From positions 1-47,731 of the forward strand of contig NZ_LGHM01000085.1 of assembly GCF_001908185.1 (NCBI RefSeq): a stretch of DNA of 47,731 nucleotides, given 5' to 3'. The position numbers were made by a program, and so were the translations under genes. Below, one piece after another: positions 1 through 10,230 of this stretch. The first letter of the stretch is position 1; the number at the start of each line of letters is the position of its first letter. The notes under the pieces are model-generated. The model searched no databases, was not told where the DNA came from, and saw only the letters and a program-made list of their open reading frames with translations. The stretch comes from Bradyrhizobium sp. AS23.2 (GTDB lineage: Bacteria; Pseudomonadota; Alphaproteobacteria; Rhizobiales; Xanthobacteraceae).

Positions 1-92
1 CAACTTGGCGCAAGGTCGGTGAACTCCTCGACGTCTTCTCCAAGGAAGAGTGCGCCAACTATCTCAAAAACTCAGGCTATGTTTCCGTATAA
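1..92 (+). pseudogene. IS630-family transposase, C-terminal end (cut by window edge)
   Basis: Reading from base 3, the frame gives about 29 residues ending in KNSGYVSV and a TAA stop at 90-92. The segment FSKEECANYL followed by a short hydrophilic end is the usual C-terminus of IS630-family DDE transposases in rhizobia. Only the end is inside the window, so it cannot be said whether the element is intact upstream. The right end of the element must lie within about 20 bases after the stop, because integrase coding sequence resumes at about 105. The insertion therefore probably destroyed the 5' part of that integrase. Confidence 0.6.
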
Positions 93-104
93 ACACAGCA
101 CGCT

Positions 105-1157
105 CTAAAGGGGGCGCGGCTCGCCCGTGATGCAGCCCGGCTGCGGGTGAAAGGCGATCGCAGCACCGCTGGCGTGGACATCGTCGAGGAGAGGCGAAAG
201 GGACGCGAAGAGGCGAAAGCCGTCGAGGCCAAGGTGGTGTTGTCGACGTTCGAGGAATGCGCGGAATCCTACATCCGGACGAACTGGTCGACCTGGAGCG
301 AGAAGCATCGCGATCAGTGGCCATCCTCCCTGAAGCGCTACGCCTATCCCACCATCGGCAAGCTGACGATCCCCGAGATCAAGCCAAGCCACATCCACGA
401 TCTACTGAAGCCGATCTGGGTGGAAAAGCGGGAGACCGCGAACCGGGTCCGTGGCCGGATCGAAACGATCATCGCGAAGAACGTCGATATCGACGATCCA
501 GACTTTCGTAACCCGGCCGAATTGACGAGGCAATTGCGTGAGAAGCTGCCAAAGCGCCCGAAGCGGGTGGTCCGCCATCATCCGGCCTTGCCATACAGCG
601 AGGCTCCGGCGTTCATGAAGGTCCTTGCGAGCGCGTCCGGTAGCGCCGCCGCCATGTTGCGCTTCCTGATCTTTACAGCTTGCCGCACGAACGAGGCCGT
701 CGAAGGGCATTGGTGTGAAATCGATAGTCCGGCCGCCACCTGGAAAATCCCTGGCGAGCGGATGAAGATGGATCAAGACCATCACGTTCCGTTGACGGAT
801 CCCGCGCTGGCGGTGCTCGACGAGATGCGCAATGGCAGCCAAGGTGAGCTGATCTTTATTAATCCCGATGGCGGAGCATTCTCCGAAAATGCGATGCTGG
901 CGGTACTTGATCGTCTCGGCTTCGGACACGTTACGGTGCATGGTTTCCGGTCTACCTTTGCTACCTGGGCCGAGGAATGCACCGACTATCCTGATGGAGT
1001 CCGCGAGGCTGCGCTCGCCCATAAGTACAAGAACGAGACGACTGCGGCCTATCAACGCGGCCAGAAGCTGGAAAAGCGACGAGCACTGATGAACGATTGG
1101 GCCGCATTTCTGACTGGGACCAAGGTAGTTTCATTGGACGATCGGAGGACAGGATAG
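105..1157 (+). pseudogene. P4-type tyrosine recombinase (integrase), N-terminally truncated
   Basis: This is a site-specific tyrosine recombinase of the P4/prophage-like integrase group, which inserts islands at tRNA 3' ends. The frame is open from just after the IS630 end, and the first residues (GARLARDAARLRVKGD) match the interior of such integrases rather than a start, so the N-terminal DNA-binding part is missing. GTG 147 is the first usable start but is not a native one. The core-binding domain (WSEKHRDQWPSSLKRY) and the whole catalytic domain are present: Arg in ACRTNEAV, the HGFR box, a His in LAHKYK, and the nucleophile Tyr in TAAYQRG about 25 residues from the C-terminal helix. A second, differently truncated copy lies in the same orientation at about 13.26 kb. 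The catalytic core may fold, but loss of the arm-binding region makes independent function unlikely. Confidence 0.8.
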
Positions 1158-1316
1158 AGCCTTCGAGTTGAGCCAGTCGCGGCGTAGCGGCTACAGACTC
1201 GATGAAGCGATCCAATGTCCGCTAGTCACCTTTACATCTTACCGCGAATTGTTCGAGGCGGCATCCTCGCCGGGGTGCGTGAGCGCTGCTGCCCGGGCGC
1301 CCTGGACCATTCGTCA

Positions 1317-4300
1317 TCATCGAGAGAAGCTGTTGCTGTCGCCGATCAATACAAACGGCGCCCACCTGGCCGGATGGGCGAACGGCGGATCGGCTATCAT
1401 GCTGACGAGGGACTCGCGTAACGCTTGCGCCGGCTTGATGCTCCGGTCGAGCGCCATCGCGCGGAACGCGCGACTGATCAAAATCACGGTGGCGCTCGAA
1501 TCGACGCTCCAATGCGACACCAGTAGCAATCGCGCGCCGGCGAAAAAGAAAGCCCGCGCCAATCCGGACAGCGCATCGGTTTCGAGCGATCTCGAGGCGG
1601 CCGTGTTGCAGGCTGACAGGATGGCCCAATCCGCATTCAGCTTGAGCTGCGCGATCTCGGAGGCCGTCAATAGTCCGTCGTCGAGCGGTGTTGCGGTCTT
1701 GGGCGGTGTCAGAACCAAGGCAGGCTCGCCGACGGAATCGCCGAATGTCCGCGTCTGGTCGGCCAACAGCCCGTGGGTGGCAAAGTGAATGATGCGGTAG
1801 CGGTCAAGCGGGAGCCGCTTGATCTCAGTCTCCGTCAGCTGTTCGCCCAGAACCAGCCGATCATTGGCGCCGCCGACGCTTTTCGAGACGCAGCGCAGTT
1901 CGGTTGCTGTTTCCGGCAGCGGACAAATTTGCCGCAGCGATTGCACATCGGCCAGATCGCCCCGGAAATAGCTACCGGTCGGGCGGATCGCGGCCCGGCG
2001 AAGAATTGCGCCCGATTGCGCTGACGCGCTTCGAACAAGCTGCGCGCATTGCCGCGGCACCTTGATTTTCGGGCAATCCCCGTCCCCGGTCAGCGAAGGA
2101 TCGCCCAAGCCAATATAGGCCAGGCGTCGATCCACACCAATCGTCGCGCGCGCGTCCTGATGCAACCGCAGCGTCGTCAGGCTTGCGACCGACGGTAGGA
2201 TCGAAATGGCATGCCCGTTGATTAGCCAATCCACGTTGGCAAAGTCAGCCGGGCTGGTGGCTATGTCGCGAGAAGGACGGCGCGTGACCAGGATTTCGAG
2301 CGGAAGTCCGCTTAACGGGCCTGACAAGGCGAAGATCAGGTCCTTGCCGGCGATCACGTCCTCGACCGGTTCCAGAAGGTCTTGATACAGATCGTGCGCC
2401 GCCGTCAGGCTGAACGGCAGAGCGCTGCCTGCGGCCGTCGCATTGGTGGCCTTCATGCAGCGCAAGCGGCTTTCACCGATCCATTGCTGGGCATCGACGC
2501 CGCACCGCAATGTCGCGACCTTCTGCTTCAGGTCATGCATGTTCAATGACGATCGAAACCACTTCAGCCGATCCCGCGTCGCGACGAACACGAAACTCGC
2601 GTCGATGCCGTTGGCGATGGTAACGAGCGCCTCGTTGGGCTGAAGCAGTCGCTTGATCTGCTGATACGAAGCGACCTCGTCTTGGGTTTTGTCCAGCTTC
2701 CCCTTGTTCTGCGACGTCAATACCTCCAGCTCGGCTTCGGTCTTGCGGATCGTGTCCTTGATCCGCGCGATCCGTTCCTCGTTGAGCCGTTCGCTCGCCG
2801 AGACCGCTCCGATCAGGCTCGCATCCAGTCGCGACAGCTCGTCGCCGAGGTCCTGGATCCTGCGGAGCTGGTCGCGCTTGGAGGACTCGCGTTCCTGGAG
2901 CCGTACGCCGAACTCTCGCAGCGCGATGGCCGCCGATGAATTTTGCAGGCGCTGGACCACCTCGAACGCCTCATCCTGATGCGCGAGCTGGCTGCCGGGG
3001 TCGTTGCCTCCGTACAGCGCTCCGAGCAGCGAAAACGCCGCAGGACCAAGCGCCTCCATGCCACCGCGGGGATTGCGACTAGCTCCGGCGCGAAGCGCCA
3101 GAAATTTGGTGAGGGAATCGAAAGCGGTTCGCGCCGTGTCGATGGCTTTTTCGCGATCGCCCACGGCCAATTCCTCATCCGCATATTTGGCGAGAGCGAT
3201 CGCGGTGGAGGGATTTCCCTCGCCATAGACGTTGGTGCGCGTCTCGGTGACTTGCCGCAGCAGCGGCAAGGCCTCCTCGTGACGCCCCATCCAGGAATAG
3301 ACCGTGCCGAGATAGCCGAGGACACTGGCGATGTTGTCGGATCTTTCGACCTTGCCGAAGGTTCTTTCGAACACCGTGAGGTCGAGTGGAAAATGCAACG
3401 GCTCCGGCACGTCGCGCACGATGTCTCGCTTGGCCTGGACGTGAGCGAAGTCGAGGATGTCGTTCGCTTCCTCGTTGCGATCGAGGCGATGTAGCAGGTC
3501 GATGATCCGCACCAGCGTGGTGGGAGCAAACTCCCTGTTGTAATCGTCGCTCCGTTCCGGAAGGTCCGCTTGCAGCAACAACTGGGCCTGAAGCGTGTAC
3601 ATCAGGGCTCGATCGAAATCGCCGAGCCGCTCAGCGATGGTCGACAGGAAGTGGTAATTGACCAGGCTCTGTGGTGGCCCACGGTTGGCTTCGTTGCTTT
3701 TGCGCTGCGACAGGTTGCTTCTCACGAAAAATCGCTCCGCCTCGAGGTAGCGGCCCGAACTCAGCAATACGCTTCCATAGGTCCGGAACAACGACGCCTC
3801 GAAGTCCGGCGGGATCGTGCCGAGCGATCCCAGCCGGTTGAGAGCATCGTCAAGACGCGAACGCGCGGGCTGGATGAGGCCAAGCGCGATTTCGCTGTCG
3901 GCAAGGTTCATCTCACTCTGAATGGTCTCGAAGCTGTTGGGGCCATACTGTCTGAGGTCCTGCGCCAGGAAAATCCGGTCGGCGCGGTAACGCTCATCGG
4001 CACGGCCGCCCAATGTCATCTGTAGCCGGGAAATTCCCTTGTTTAGCCGCAGGAACCCCGCGATGACTCCGTTGACGTGCTCGTCCGGTAGTCGTTCTGC
4101 CGTGGAAACGACCTGGTTCGCCTCGTCCGTGAGGTAAGGGACCGGGCTATTTTCCGCGAGCGCCTGGCAATCCAGTCGCGCGGCATTGACCTTGTGGATC
4201 TGCCGCAGCCTGTCGAGGTCGAGCCGCACCGTAACCCAGCAGTTCGGAGGCGCGGTGATCTCCGGCAGGGCGATCGTGCTGCCATCGACAATCACCGAGA

Positions 4301-7112
4301 CGGTCGATGGCCGCGTTTCCGACTTGTAGGACTCGAACGGTCGTACGACGAGCGTCAGTCCGGGAATGTCGGGCAGCCTGACGTCCCGGCCCGCGTTCAT
4401 CGAATTGAATTCGATCCCGAAGAGATTCTGATCGTCATGGACGAAGATGTTGCTGTCGGTATTCGCGTGAATCTTGATACGGCTCTTGAGGAGCGTTTCG
4501 TCCGGAAGATGCTCCCAATGGTCGTTGTCTTCGTCCCTGTTCATGATGAACGGGTCGCGATTTGCCGCGAGCAGCTTCCGGTCCAGTCTGATACCCGCTG
4601 CTGCGCTGTCGCTGGAATGGATGATCTTGCCGCCAAATCTGACCTGCACATCGTTCATGTATCCGGGCCACAAAATGAGGTCATCGCGGCCGGATGCGAC
4701 CCGATAGGGCCGGTTGGAATTCACGAATCCGGAAAAAACTCGGTGACCAAGGGCATCGGTGATGTTGATGGTGCTCATGTCATGAACAGGCTCGACCAGG
4801 ATATCGTTTGCTGAGGCCGGTCCCGGAGTGGAATCGCGCAGCAGTTGGTCGTTGGTCGCCCATTCGGCCGAGGCTTCGCGTTCCCAAACATCCTGCAGCG
4901 ACAGGCGCAGCAAGCCGATTTGAGCCGGACCGTTGTCCTTCCAGGCCATCGCCTCCCGATACAGCTTCTCCGCCATTGCGAGGTTCTTGCCGACGCCATG
5001 ACCGAGTTCGTGCAATACACCCAGGTTGACCCGCGCGGCATTGGAGCCTTTGGCCACGGCCATGGCGTAGAGTTCCGCGGCCCTGGCGGCTGAACCGACA
5101 AATTTGATGCCTTGGTCGTCGCTGCTGAAGGAGCTTTGGCGATATTGGGACGCCGCTGCAACGGGATCCTCGCGAAGATTCAGTTCCGCCAGCAGCAGCA
5201 TCGCTTGCACCGATCCGCCTGCGATGGCGCGTTGCAGGGCATCGGTAGCTTCGGTGAGGGCGGGGCCCTTGGCCAACCGGACGGCATGCAAGGCAAGCTC
5301 GGCGTGCTGCGCCAGAAATTCGTCGGTCATGACGATTGACAGCGTCGCGTAATCCTTGGCCTGGCGATCCAGGCTCGCATGCTTGTCGCTGGAGCCGTCG
5401 GGGTCTCGCGGCACCACCTGTTTCTTTGCCGCGACCAGTGCATGGCGGAGCGAGCCGTTCGGCTCATTGATATAGAGAGCGAAGTTTTTCCTTCCTTCCG
5501 CGTAAAAGAAGTTTCGTGCTTGGCTGCTCGCCGTCCACAGCTTGGAATCAGCCGTATTCCCGGCGTTCGCGAGCAGATCGCCCAGCCAGTAATGGGCATC
5601 GTTGTTTCCGGCTTGGATCGCCAGCCGATACCAGACATAGGCCTTGATGTCGTCGCGAGGTTGTTCGGAGCCGTACCGGCTGAGCCAGCCGAGCTCCATC
5701 ATGGCAAATCCATTGTTGGCCTTCGCCGCCTTCAGGAACCATGCCGTCGCCTGCGCCATGTCGCGCTCGACGCCGCGGCCGTTGACGTACATGAAAGCGA
5801 TATCCAGCTCGGCCTGCACGAAGCCGTGGTCGGCGGCTCTTCTGTAGAGTTCGACGGCCCTGGCTTCATCCTTGGCGACGCCGGTCCCGTCGCGGAACAT
5901 GGTTCCGAGGTTGTCGCTGGCGGTGTCATGTCCTTGCGCGCTCGCAGCCGCGTACCAACGCGCCGCATCGGCCGCATGGCGCTCGACACCGACGCCATTG
6001 GCCAGCATCCAGCCCAGATTGAATTGCGCCACGGCCAATCCCTGCGCCGCCGCCTTGCGATACATCTCGACCGCCTTGCGATCGTCCCGCTCCACGCCCC
6101 GGGCATTGCGGTAGCAGTTGCCCAATTCGTTCTGCGCCCAGGCGTCGCCCTGTTCGGCCGCCTTGGCGTACCAGTTCGCCGCTTCCGTCGGGTCGCGCGG
6201 CACGCCGATGCCGTTGGCATAGGAGATGCCGAGATTTCGACTGGCCAGCGACATCCCGCGTTGAGCCGCGTTCCTGAACATGTCCGCGGCCTTCGCGACG
6301 TCACGATCGACACCGCGGCCGCTCTGATAAACTACGGCGAGATCATTGATGGCAGCGGGGACGCCGGCATCGGCGGCCAGCGTCAGCCACTTAACCATTT
6401 CAGCCAGCGATTGCGAGTCTGCAGACCGCGGCTCGTAGAGCTTGGCAAGATTGAACTCGGCCGCGTGATTGCCTTGCGCGGCAGATGCGCGAAGCAATTG
6501 CTCGGCCCTGGGGAGGTCGACCGGCACACCGACGCCATGCAGCAACATCCAGCCGAGTTCATTTTGTGCAGTGGGCTCGTCATGATGAATCGCTTTCTCG
6601 TACCAATCGATCGCGATCGCGATATTCTTGTCGACGTGGCGGCCGTTGGCGTAGAGCGTGCCCAATTGGTATTCCGCCAATGGGTAGTCCTTGTCGGCGG
6701 CACGTTTGAGCAACTGAAGGGCTTTGCTCTCGTCCTTTTCGACGCCAAGTCCGTCAAAATACAGAATCGCCAAATTGTACAGCGCGAGCGGATGGTCCTG
6801 ATCGGCCAGCGTCTGATAGATCTGGGAGGCTTCGATCAACTGGCCGGCTTTGCCGAGCGCGCGGGCGAGTTGAAATTTGAATCTGGCTGTGTCCGGAGAT
6901 AGCCGCACCGCCTCCTGGCAAGCGGGGACCGCTGCGGTCGCGTCGAGCTCGGAATAGCTGATTCCCGCGGTCGTCTTTTCCGGGTCGGTTGGGGCGGCAG
7001 CGAGTTCGTCGCACCGGGTTACTGGTGTTACCTCCGCAGAAACGGCGCAAGCGAAGCAGGCAATGAGAACGACGGCAGCGAGCGACGTCCTGAGAACGCC
7101 GGGCCGGGGCAT
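1317..7112 (-). CDS. Giant secreted Sel1-repeat/TPR protein with C-terminal CHAT protease domain
   Basis: The predicted exported protein has about 1931 residues. ATG 7112 was chosen because it is followed by a clean signal peptide (LAAVVLIACFACAVSA, cut before EVT); GTG 7151 would add 13 residues, and neither start has a strong ribosome-binding site. Order: signal peptide; eleven 36-residue Sel1-like repeats (motif LGxxYxxGxGVxxD) between about residues 100 and 520; one isolated Sel1 unit near 735; a middle region of unknown fold; TPR-like helices around 1110-1330; a coiled coil near 1420-1500; and a C-terminal CHAT domain, a caspase-like cysteine protease fold. The catalytic dyad is visible as His in HFATHG (about residue 1780) and Cys in LSACNTA (about 1835), so the protease looks intact. 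It is transcribed away from a CHASE2/FecR pair only about 110 bases off. CHAT proteases often act in stress or immunity modules; the substrate here is unknown. Confidence 0.85.
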   Translation of the reverse strand: MPRPGVLRTSLAAVVLIACFACAVSAEVTPVTRCDELAAAPTDPEKTTAGISYSELDATAAVPACQEAVRLSPDTARFKFQLARALGKAGQLIEASQIYQTLADQDHPLALYNLAILYFDGLGVEKDESKALQLLKRAADKDYPLAEYQLGTLYANGRHVDKNIAIAIDWYEKAIHHDEPTAQNELGWMLLHGVGVPVDLPRAEQLLRASAAQGNHAAEFNLAKLYEPRSADSQSLAEMVKWLTLAADAGVPAAINDLAVVYQSGRGVDRDVAKAADMFRNAAQRGMSLASRNLGISYANGIGVPRDPTEAANWYAKAAEQGDAWAQNELGNCYRNARGVERDDRKAVEMYRKAAAQGLAVAQFNLGWMLANGVGVERHAADAARWYAAASAQGHDTASDNLGTMFRDGTGVAKDEARAVELYRRAADHGFVQAELDIAFMYVNGRGVERDMAQATAWFLKAAKANNGFAMMELGWLSRYGSEQPRDDIKAYVWYRLAIQAGNNDAHYWLGDLLANAGNTADSKLWTASSQARNFFYAEGRKNFALYINEPNGSLRHALVAAKKQVVPRDPDGSSDKHASLDRQAKDYATLSIVMTDEFLAQHAELALHAVRLAKGPALTEATDALQRAIAGGSVQAMLLLAELNLREDPVAAASQYRQSSFSSDDQGIKFVGSAARAAELYAMAVAKGSNAARVNLGVLHELGHGVGKNLAMAEKLYREAMAWKDNGPAQIGLLRLSLQDVWEREASAEWATNDQLLRDSTPGPASANDILVEPVHDMSTINITDALGHRVFSGFVNSNRPYRVASGRDDLILWPGYMNDVQVRFGGKIIHSSDSAAAGIRLDRKLLAANRDPFIMNRDEDNDHWEHLPDETLLKSRIKIHANTDSNIFVHDDQNLFGIEFNSMNAGRDVRLPDIPGLTLVVRPFESYKSETRPSTVSVIVDGSTIALPEITAPPNCWVTVRLDLDRLRQIHKVNAARLDCQALAENSPVPYLTDEANQVVSTAERLPDEHVNGVIAGFLRLNKGISRLQMTLGGRADERYRADRIFLAQDLRQYGPNSFETIQSEMNLADSEIALGLIQPARSRLDDALNRLGSLGTIPPDFEASLFRTYGSVLLSSGRYLEAERFFVRSNLSQRKSNEANRGPPQSLVNYHFLSTIAERLGDFDRALMYTLQAQLLLQADLPERSDDYNREFAPTTLVRIIDLLHRLDRNEEANDILDFAHVQAKRDIVRDVPEPLHFPLDLTVFERTFGKVERSDNIASVLGYLGTVYSWMGRHEEALPLLRQVTETRTNVYGEGNPSTAIALAKYADEELAVGDREKAIDTARTAFDSLTKFLALRAGASRNPRGGMEALGPAAFSLLGALYGGNDPGSQLAHQDEAFEVVQRLQNSSAAIALREFGVRLQERESSKRDQLRRIQDLGDELSRLDASLIGAVSASERLNEERIARIKDTIRKTEAELEVLTSQNKGKLDKTQDEVASYQQIKRLLQPNEALVTIANGIDASFVFVATRDRLKWFRSSLNMHDLKQKVATLRCGVDAQQWIGESRLRCMKATNATAAGSALPFSLTAAHDLYQDLLEPVEDVIAGKDLIFALSGPLSGLPLEILVTRRPSRDIATSPADFANVDWLINGHAISILPSVASLTTLRLHQDARATIGVDRRLAYIGLGDPSLTGDGDCPKIKVPRQCAQLVRSASAQSGAILRRAAIRPTGSYFRGDLADVQSLRQICPLPETATELRCVSKSVGGANDRLVLGEQLTETEIKRLPLDRYRIIHFATHGLLADQTRTFGDSVGEPALVLTPPKTATPLDDGLLTASEIAQLKLNADWAILSACNTAASRSLETDALSGLARAFFFAGARLLLVSHWSVDSSATVILISRAFRAMALDRSIKPAQALRESLVSMIADPPFAHPARWAPFVLIGDSNSFSR

Positions 7113-7223
7113 GAATGGGAAACGTTTGAGTTGAAGGCCTCGAAGGTGCACCGCAATCCCAAATTTCTCAAAGATTTACAAAAACATGCGGGAGGTTAGA
7201 GCGACTTTGCGCTGCCATCAAGA

Positions 7224-8777
7224 ATGAAATGGGCAAGGAAGTCTCGGAGATCGAAGCTCTTGATGGGGGCTCGCGAATGCTGCAGGGTGAGATTTTCAGA
7301 TCAGGGAACAGCCTTGCGATTGCCCGGACAGATTCGCGCGTTTCGAGAGCGTAACCCAAAGCTCTTTGAAATCGCGGTTTCGATACTGGCTTGCACCTTG
7401 ATCCAGATTGCGCTCCTGGCGTCACAGCCTTCGTCGTCGCGATTTGTACGGCGCGCGGCCGACAATGCGGCGGATCAAATGATCCGGTTGTCGGAGCGGA
7501 CCAACGGCAGTCTCAAGGGCTCGCCGAAGTTTACGTTTTTCTCCATCGACGATGCGACCTACGTTGCCTGGGGCGCTCATCAGATAGCACCGAGGGGCCG
7601 TATCAAGACGATCCTCGAGCGCGTGGCACGATCCAATCCGACGGCTATCCTTCTCGATGTCGACCTGTCCTACACCGATTCAGGCGATGCCTCCGGCGAG
7701 GCATCGTTACGGGATTTTCTCGGCCAGTATCCGGCCGCGGCTCCGCCGCTATTGCTGGTCCGTTCGCTTTATCACGATGCCGCGCCGCCGGCGCTGCCTC
7801 GGATACGGGCGACAAGCTATGACGATCAGACCGCCGCCAAGCCCAATATCATCTGGGGATCTCCGCTGTTCGAACGCGACGCGGATGGCCAAGTGCGGCG
7901 GTGGCGACTGTTCGTGCAGGTCTGCGCCGCGGAACACCCTGCGGTCCTGCCGGCGCTTCATCTCGTCGGTGCGATCATCGCGCGAGCGCAGATTGAAGGG
8001 GAGGACAGGGAGCAGGCGGCGGCGTCCATCCCCCGGCAACTGGCGTCGTTCGGCGCCGACAGCTGTGCGCGCCCGACGGAAAGGTCGGGCGAGATCGCGC
8101 CAAAGCGGGGAGAGCTCCCGGCAATTTCCGTCGATCACCTCGATGTCAGTAGCCGGGTTCTTTACAGGGCTGACTGGAACGCCAGCCGGATTGCGCTCGG
8201 CGGCGATATCGTCTCCACCGACGGGCAGACGCCCCTGGTCGCCGTTCGGCCCGCCGGCCTTGTGAGCAGCGGAGACTCGACGTCACCCGTTCCCGGTCTC
8301 GACGGCCGTATCGCCGTGATCGGCGGCAGCTTTGCCGACAGCGGGGATTGGTACAGCACGCCGCTCGGCAGGATGCCCGGCGCGATGCTGCTGATCAACG
8401 CGATCGAAGCTCTGACGATCAACGGCACGCCCCGTGAACCGAACGTGGTCGAAGCCATCGCCATCAGTTTCGTCATCATCGTGATGACCTCCGTTCTGGC
8501 GGCATTCTTCAGGCCAATCGTCGCTGCTCCGCTTGCCGCCGGCGGCATCTTTCTCATCATGCTGATTTCGCTGCCGCTGTTCCGGTCGGGCGTCGTCGTG
8601 AATTTGGCAGTTCCGGCGGTGGGCGCCGCGTTCTATGATCTCGGCGCCACGCTGGTCGAGAAGTATCACCAGCTGCGGTCCTTGGGATGGAAGTTCGTGC
8701 TGAAACCACCGGCCAGCATCGACATGGAGCCGACGACGCTCGAGGCCTCGGGCGAGGGCGCGGGAGAGCCGACATGA
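7224..8777 (+). CDS. CHASE2-domain membrane sensor without output domain
   Basis: The protein has 517 residues. There is a membrane segment at about 48-66 (IAVSILACTLIQIALLA), then a large extracytoplasmic CHASE2 sensor region (FFSIDDATYVAWG near the start, then ILLDVDLSYTD, with GGSFADSGDWYSTPLGRMPG and the INAIEALTING signature near the end). Two or three further membrane helices follow at about 405-470, with a cytoplasmic tail of only about 45 residues. CHASE2 normally precedes a cyclase, kinase or GGDEF output; none is present, so any signal must pass to a partner. The start is uncertain: ATG 7224 lacks a clear ribosome-binding site and ATG 7263 is an alternative. The gene overlaps the next one by four bases (ATGA), so the two are translationally coupled, and it is divergent from the CHAT/Sel1 gene. 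A receptor role for the CHAT protease is an inference from position. Confidence 0.8.
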   Translation: MKWARKSRRSKLLMGARECCRVRFSDQGTALRLPGQIRAFRERNPKLFEIAVSILACTLIQIALLASQPSSSRFVRRAADNAADQMIRLSERTNGSLKGSPKFTFFSIDDATYVAWGAHQIAPRGRIKTILERVARSNPTAILLDVDLSYTDSGDASGEASLRDFLGQYPAAAPPLLLVRSLYHDAAPPALPRIRATSYDDQTAAKPNIIWGSPLFERDADGQVRRWRLFVQVCAAEHPAVLPALHLVGAIIARAQIEGEDREQAAASIPRQLASFGADSCARPTERSGEIAPKRGELPAISVDHLDVSSRVLYRADWNASRIALGGDIVSTDGQTPLVAVRPAGLVSSGDSTSPVPGLDGRIAVIGGSFADSGDWYSTPLGRMPGAMLLINAIEALTINGTPREPNVVEAIAISFVIIVMTSVLAAFFRPIVAAPLAAGGIFLIMLISLPLFRSGVVVNLAVPAVGAAFYDLGATLVEKYHQLRSLGWKFVLKPPASIDMEPTTLEASGEGAGEPT

Positions 8778-9643
8778 GGTGGTTGGCCCCGGTGTTGATC
8801 GCGGTGGTGGCCGCGACGTGTCGCGTGAGCGCCCAGGAAACGGGGCGCGAGATCGGTTATGTTGAAAGTTTCGACAAGAAGGCCAACGTCTTTGTCCTTC
8901 ATCGCGGAGGCCAGACGCTTCCGATCGACGCCTTGACGCCCGTTCGTACGGGTGACCGGATCGAGGTGCTGGATGCGACAGCCAAGATCGTGCTCCGTCT
9001 CGTCAATCGCGCAACGCCGGTGACCGTTTCGCGCGGAAATCTCGATACGCCGCTGACCGACCCGCCTCCCGCGCATCCGTTCTGGACGCCGACGATCGCG
9101 TGGGCGGCTTCGCAGATCGGTAAGCTCGACCGTGACGATCGCGAGCAAGTCGCCGCGAGTATCCGGGGTTCGGCCAGCGGCGGGGCAGTGCCGCTGCTGG
9201 CGTTGGCCCAGACGCTGCCCGCCGGCCGCCAGTCGCTGTCGATCGGCTGGATCGGCACAGCTCCCGCCGAGATCCGGCTGCAAGGACCGGACGGCAAGGA
9301 TGTCACCTCGGGCCAGGGCACCGCAGGATATTGGTTCAGCCCGATGCTCGACCTTGCGCCGGGAGATTTTGTGATTGAGGTGAAGATCGGTGCGACGCGC
9401 GTGAGGCAACTCGTGACGGTCGTGCCAGCCACTTCCATGCCGGATATTTCGCCGGATCTGAAGCAAGACGGCTTGCCGGAGCCGCTGCGCGAACTGGCGA
9501 CTGCCGCATGGCTGGCCGCGCGCGATCAGCGGTTCATCCTGGCTGCATTTCAACACGTGGCGCCGTTTGCTCGTGATTCCTCGCCCGCGAAATTGCTTGC
9601 ACGCTCGCTAGTCCGGGGGGAACGGCCACTTCCACCCGGGTGA
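8774..9643 (+). CDS. FecR-like periplasmic protein
   Basis: The protein has 289 residues and starts at the ATG that overlaps the CHASE2 stop (ATGA, 8774-8777). It has a short signal peptide (WLAPVLIAVVAATCRVSA). Residues about 25-80 resemble a FecR domain: GYVESF, then a hydrophobic strand with an RGGQTLPI turn, LTPVRTGDRIEV and a strand ending in VLRLVN. The rest (about 100-230) looks like a beta-rich region with APAEIRL and LAPGDFVIEV, followed by a helical C-terminus (LREL..AAWLAARDQRFILAAFQ). FecR domains sense or scaffold in the periplasm. No sigma factor or anti-sigma cytoplasmic part is seen, so this is not a classical FecI-FecR pair. It is co-expressed with the CHASE2 protein and probably works in the same compartment as the CHAT/Sel1 protein. 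Confidence 0.65.
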   Translation: MRWLAPVLIAVVAATCRVSAQETGREIGYVESFDKKANVFVLHRGGQTLPIDALTPVRTGDRIEVLDATAKIVLRLVNRATPVTVSRGNLDTPLTDPPPAHPFWTPTIAWAASQIGKLDRDDREQVAASIRGSASGGAVPLLALAQTLPAGRQSLSIGWIGTAPAEIRLQGPDGKDVTSGQGTAGYWFSPMLDLAPGDFVIEVKIGATRVRQLVTVVPATSMPDISPDLKQDGLPEPLRELATAAWLAARDQRFILAAFQHVAPFARDSSPAKLLARSLVRGERPLPPG

Positions 9644-10230
9644 TCCAAACAACGCCGGTAGATCTTATTAGGCTCGGCGCTACCGCCTCGATCCCCGTTA
9701 CGCATAGCGACAAGCGGGCATCCTGGCGTTCTCAGACCTTGGTCGGCTTCTGGTTGGAAGGCTGACATTCCTGCGTTCGCTGAGTGCGGAAGGGCGCTCG
9801 CCGCCCGAGATCGTAGAGCGCAACCGTAGTTATGAAGCTGAGCCGCAAAAGAGCGAACGCGATCAAAGCGATTTGGAGGAGGGAGTAGCTTGTAGCACGG
9901 CAAAGGAATGGCGCGTACTGATGACTTCGATAGGTGACCAAAGCCACAAAGCATAGGTCCCCCTAGCGTGCGGGTTGCGTCTCTATCGAATGTGGCGATC
10001 AAGCCAGCGGGCAGGTCGCGGGAGCGGCGATCCTTCTTCAACCTGTCGTGTCGAGCGCCCGAGCGATACGACAGCAAGAAAATTGCGAACCGATGCGGAT
10101 GGCACCTGACTGCTCTAACACGCGTTGAATAGAAAAAACCTTGGCGCCCCTTCGTGTGCATGGCGTGTGCACAATGGACTTTTGCTTGCTCTAGTTGTCT
10201 GGCTTTTTGCAGGTAAGGCTTTGATTTTGT
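9644..10230. other. Gene-poor stretch, no convincing gene
   Basis: No convincing gene is seen on either strand between the FecR-like gene and the tRNA-like fragment. A 242-codon minus-strand frame covers it, but its sequence is low in structure, reads straight through the tRNA-like segment and resembles no family. It was rejected. Confidence 0.5.

Noticed and set aside
5379..6902. 507-codon plus-strand frame
   Set aside because: It lies antisense to the Sel1 repeats, has the Arg/Val/Ala-rich composition of a shadow of GC-rich coding DNA and matches no fold.
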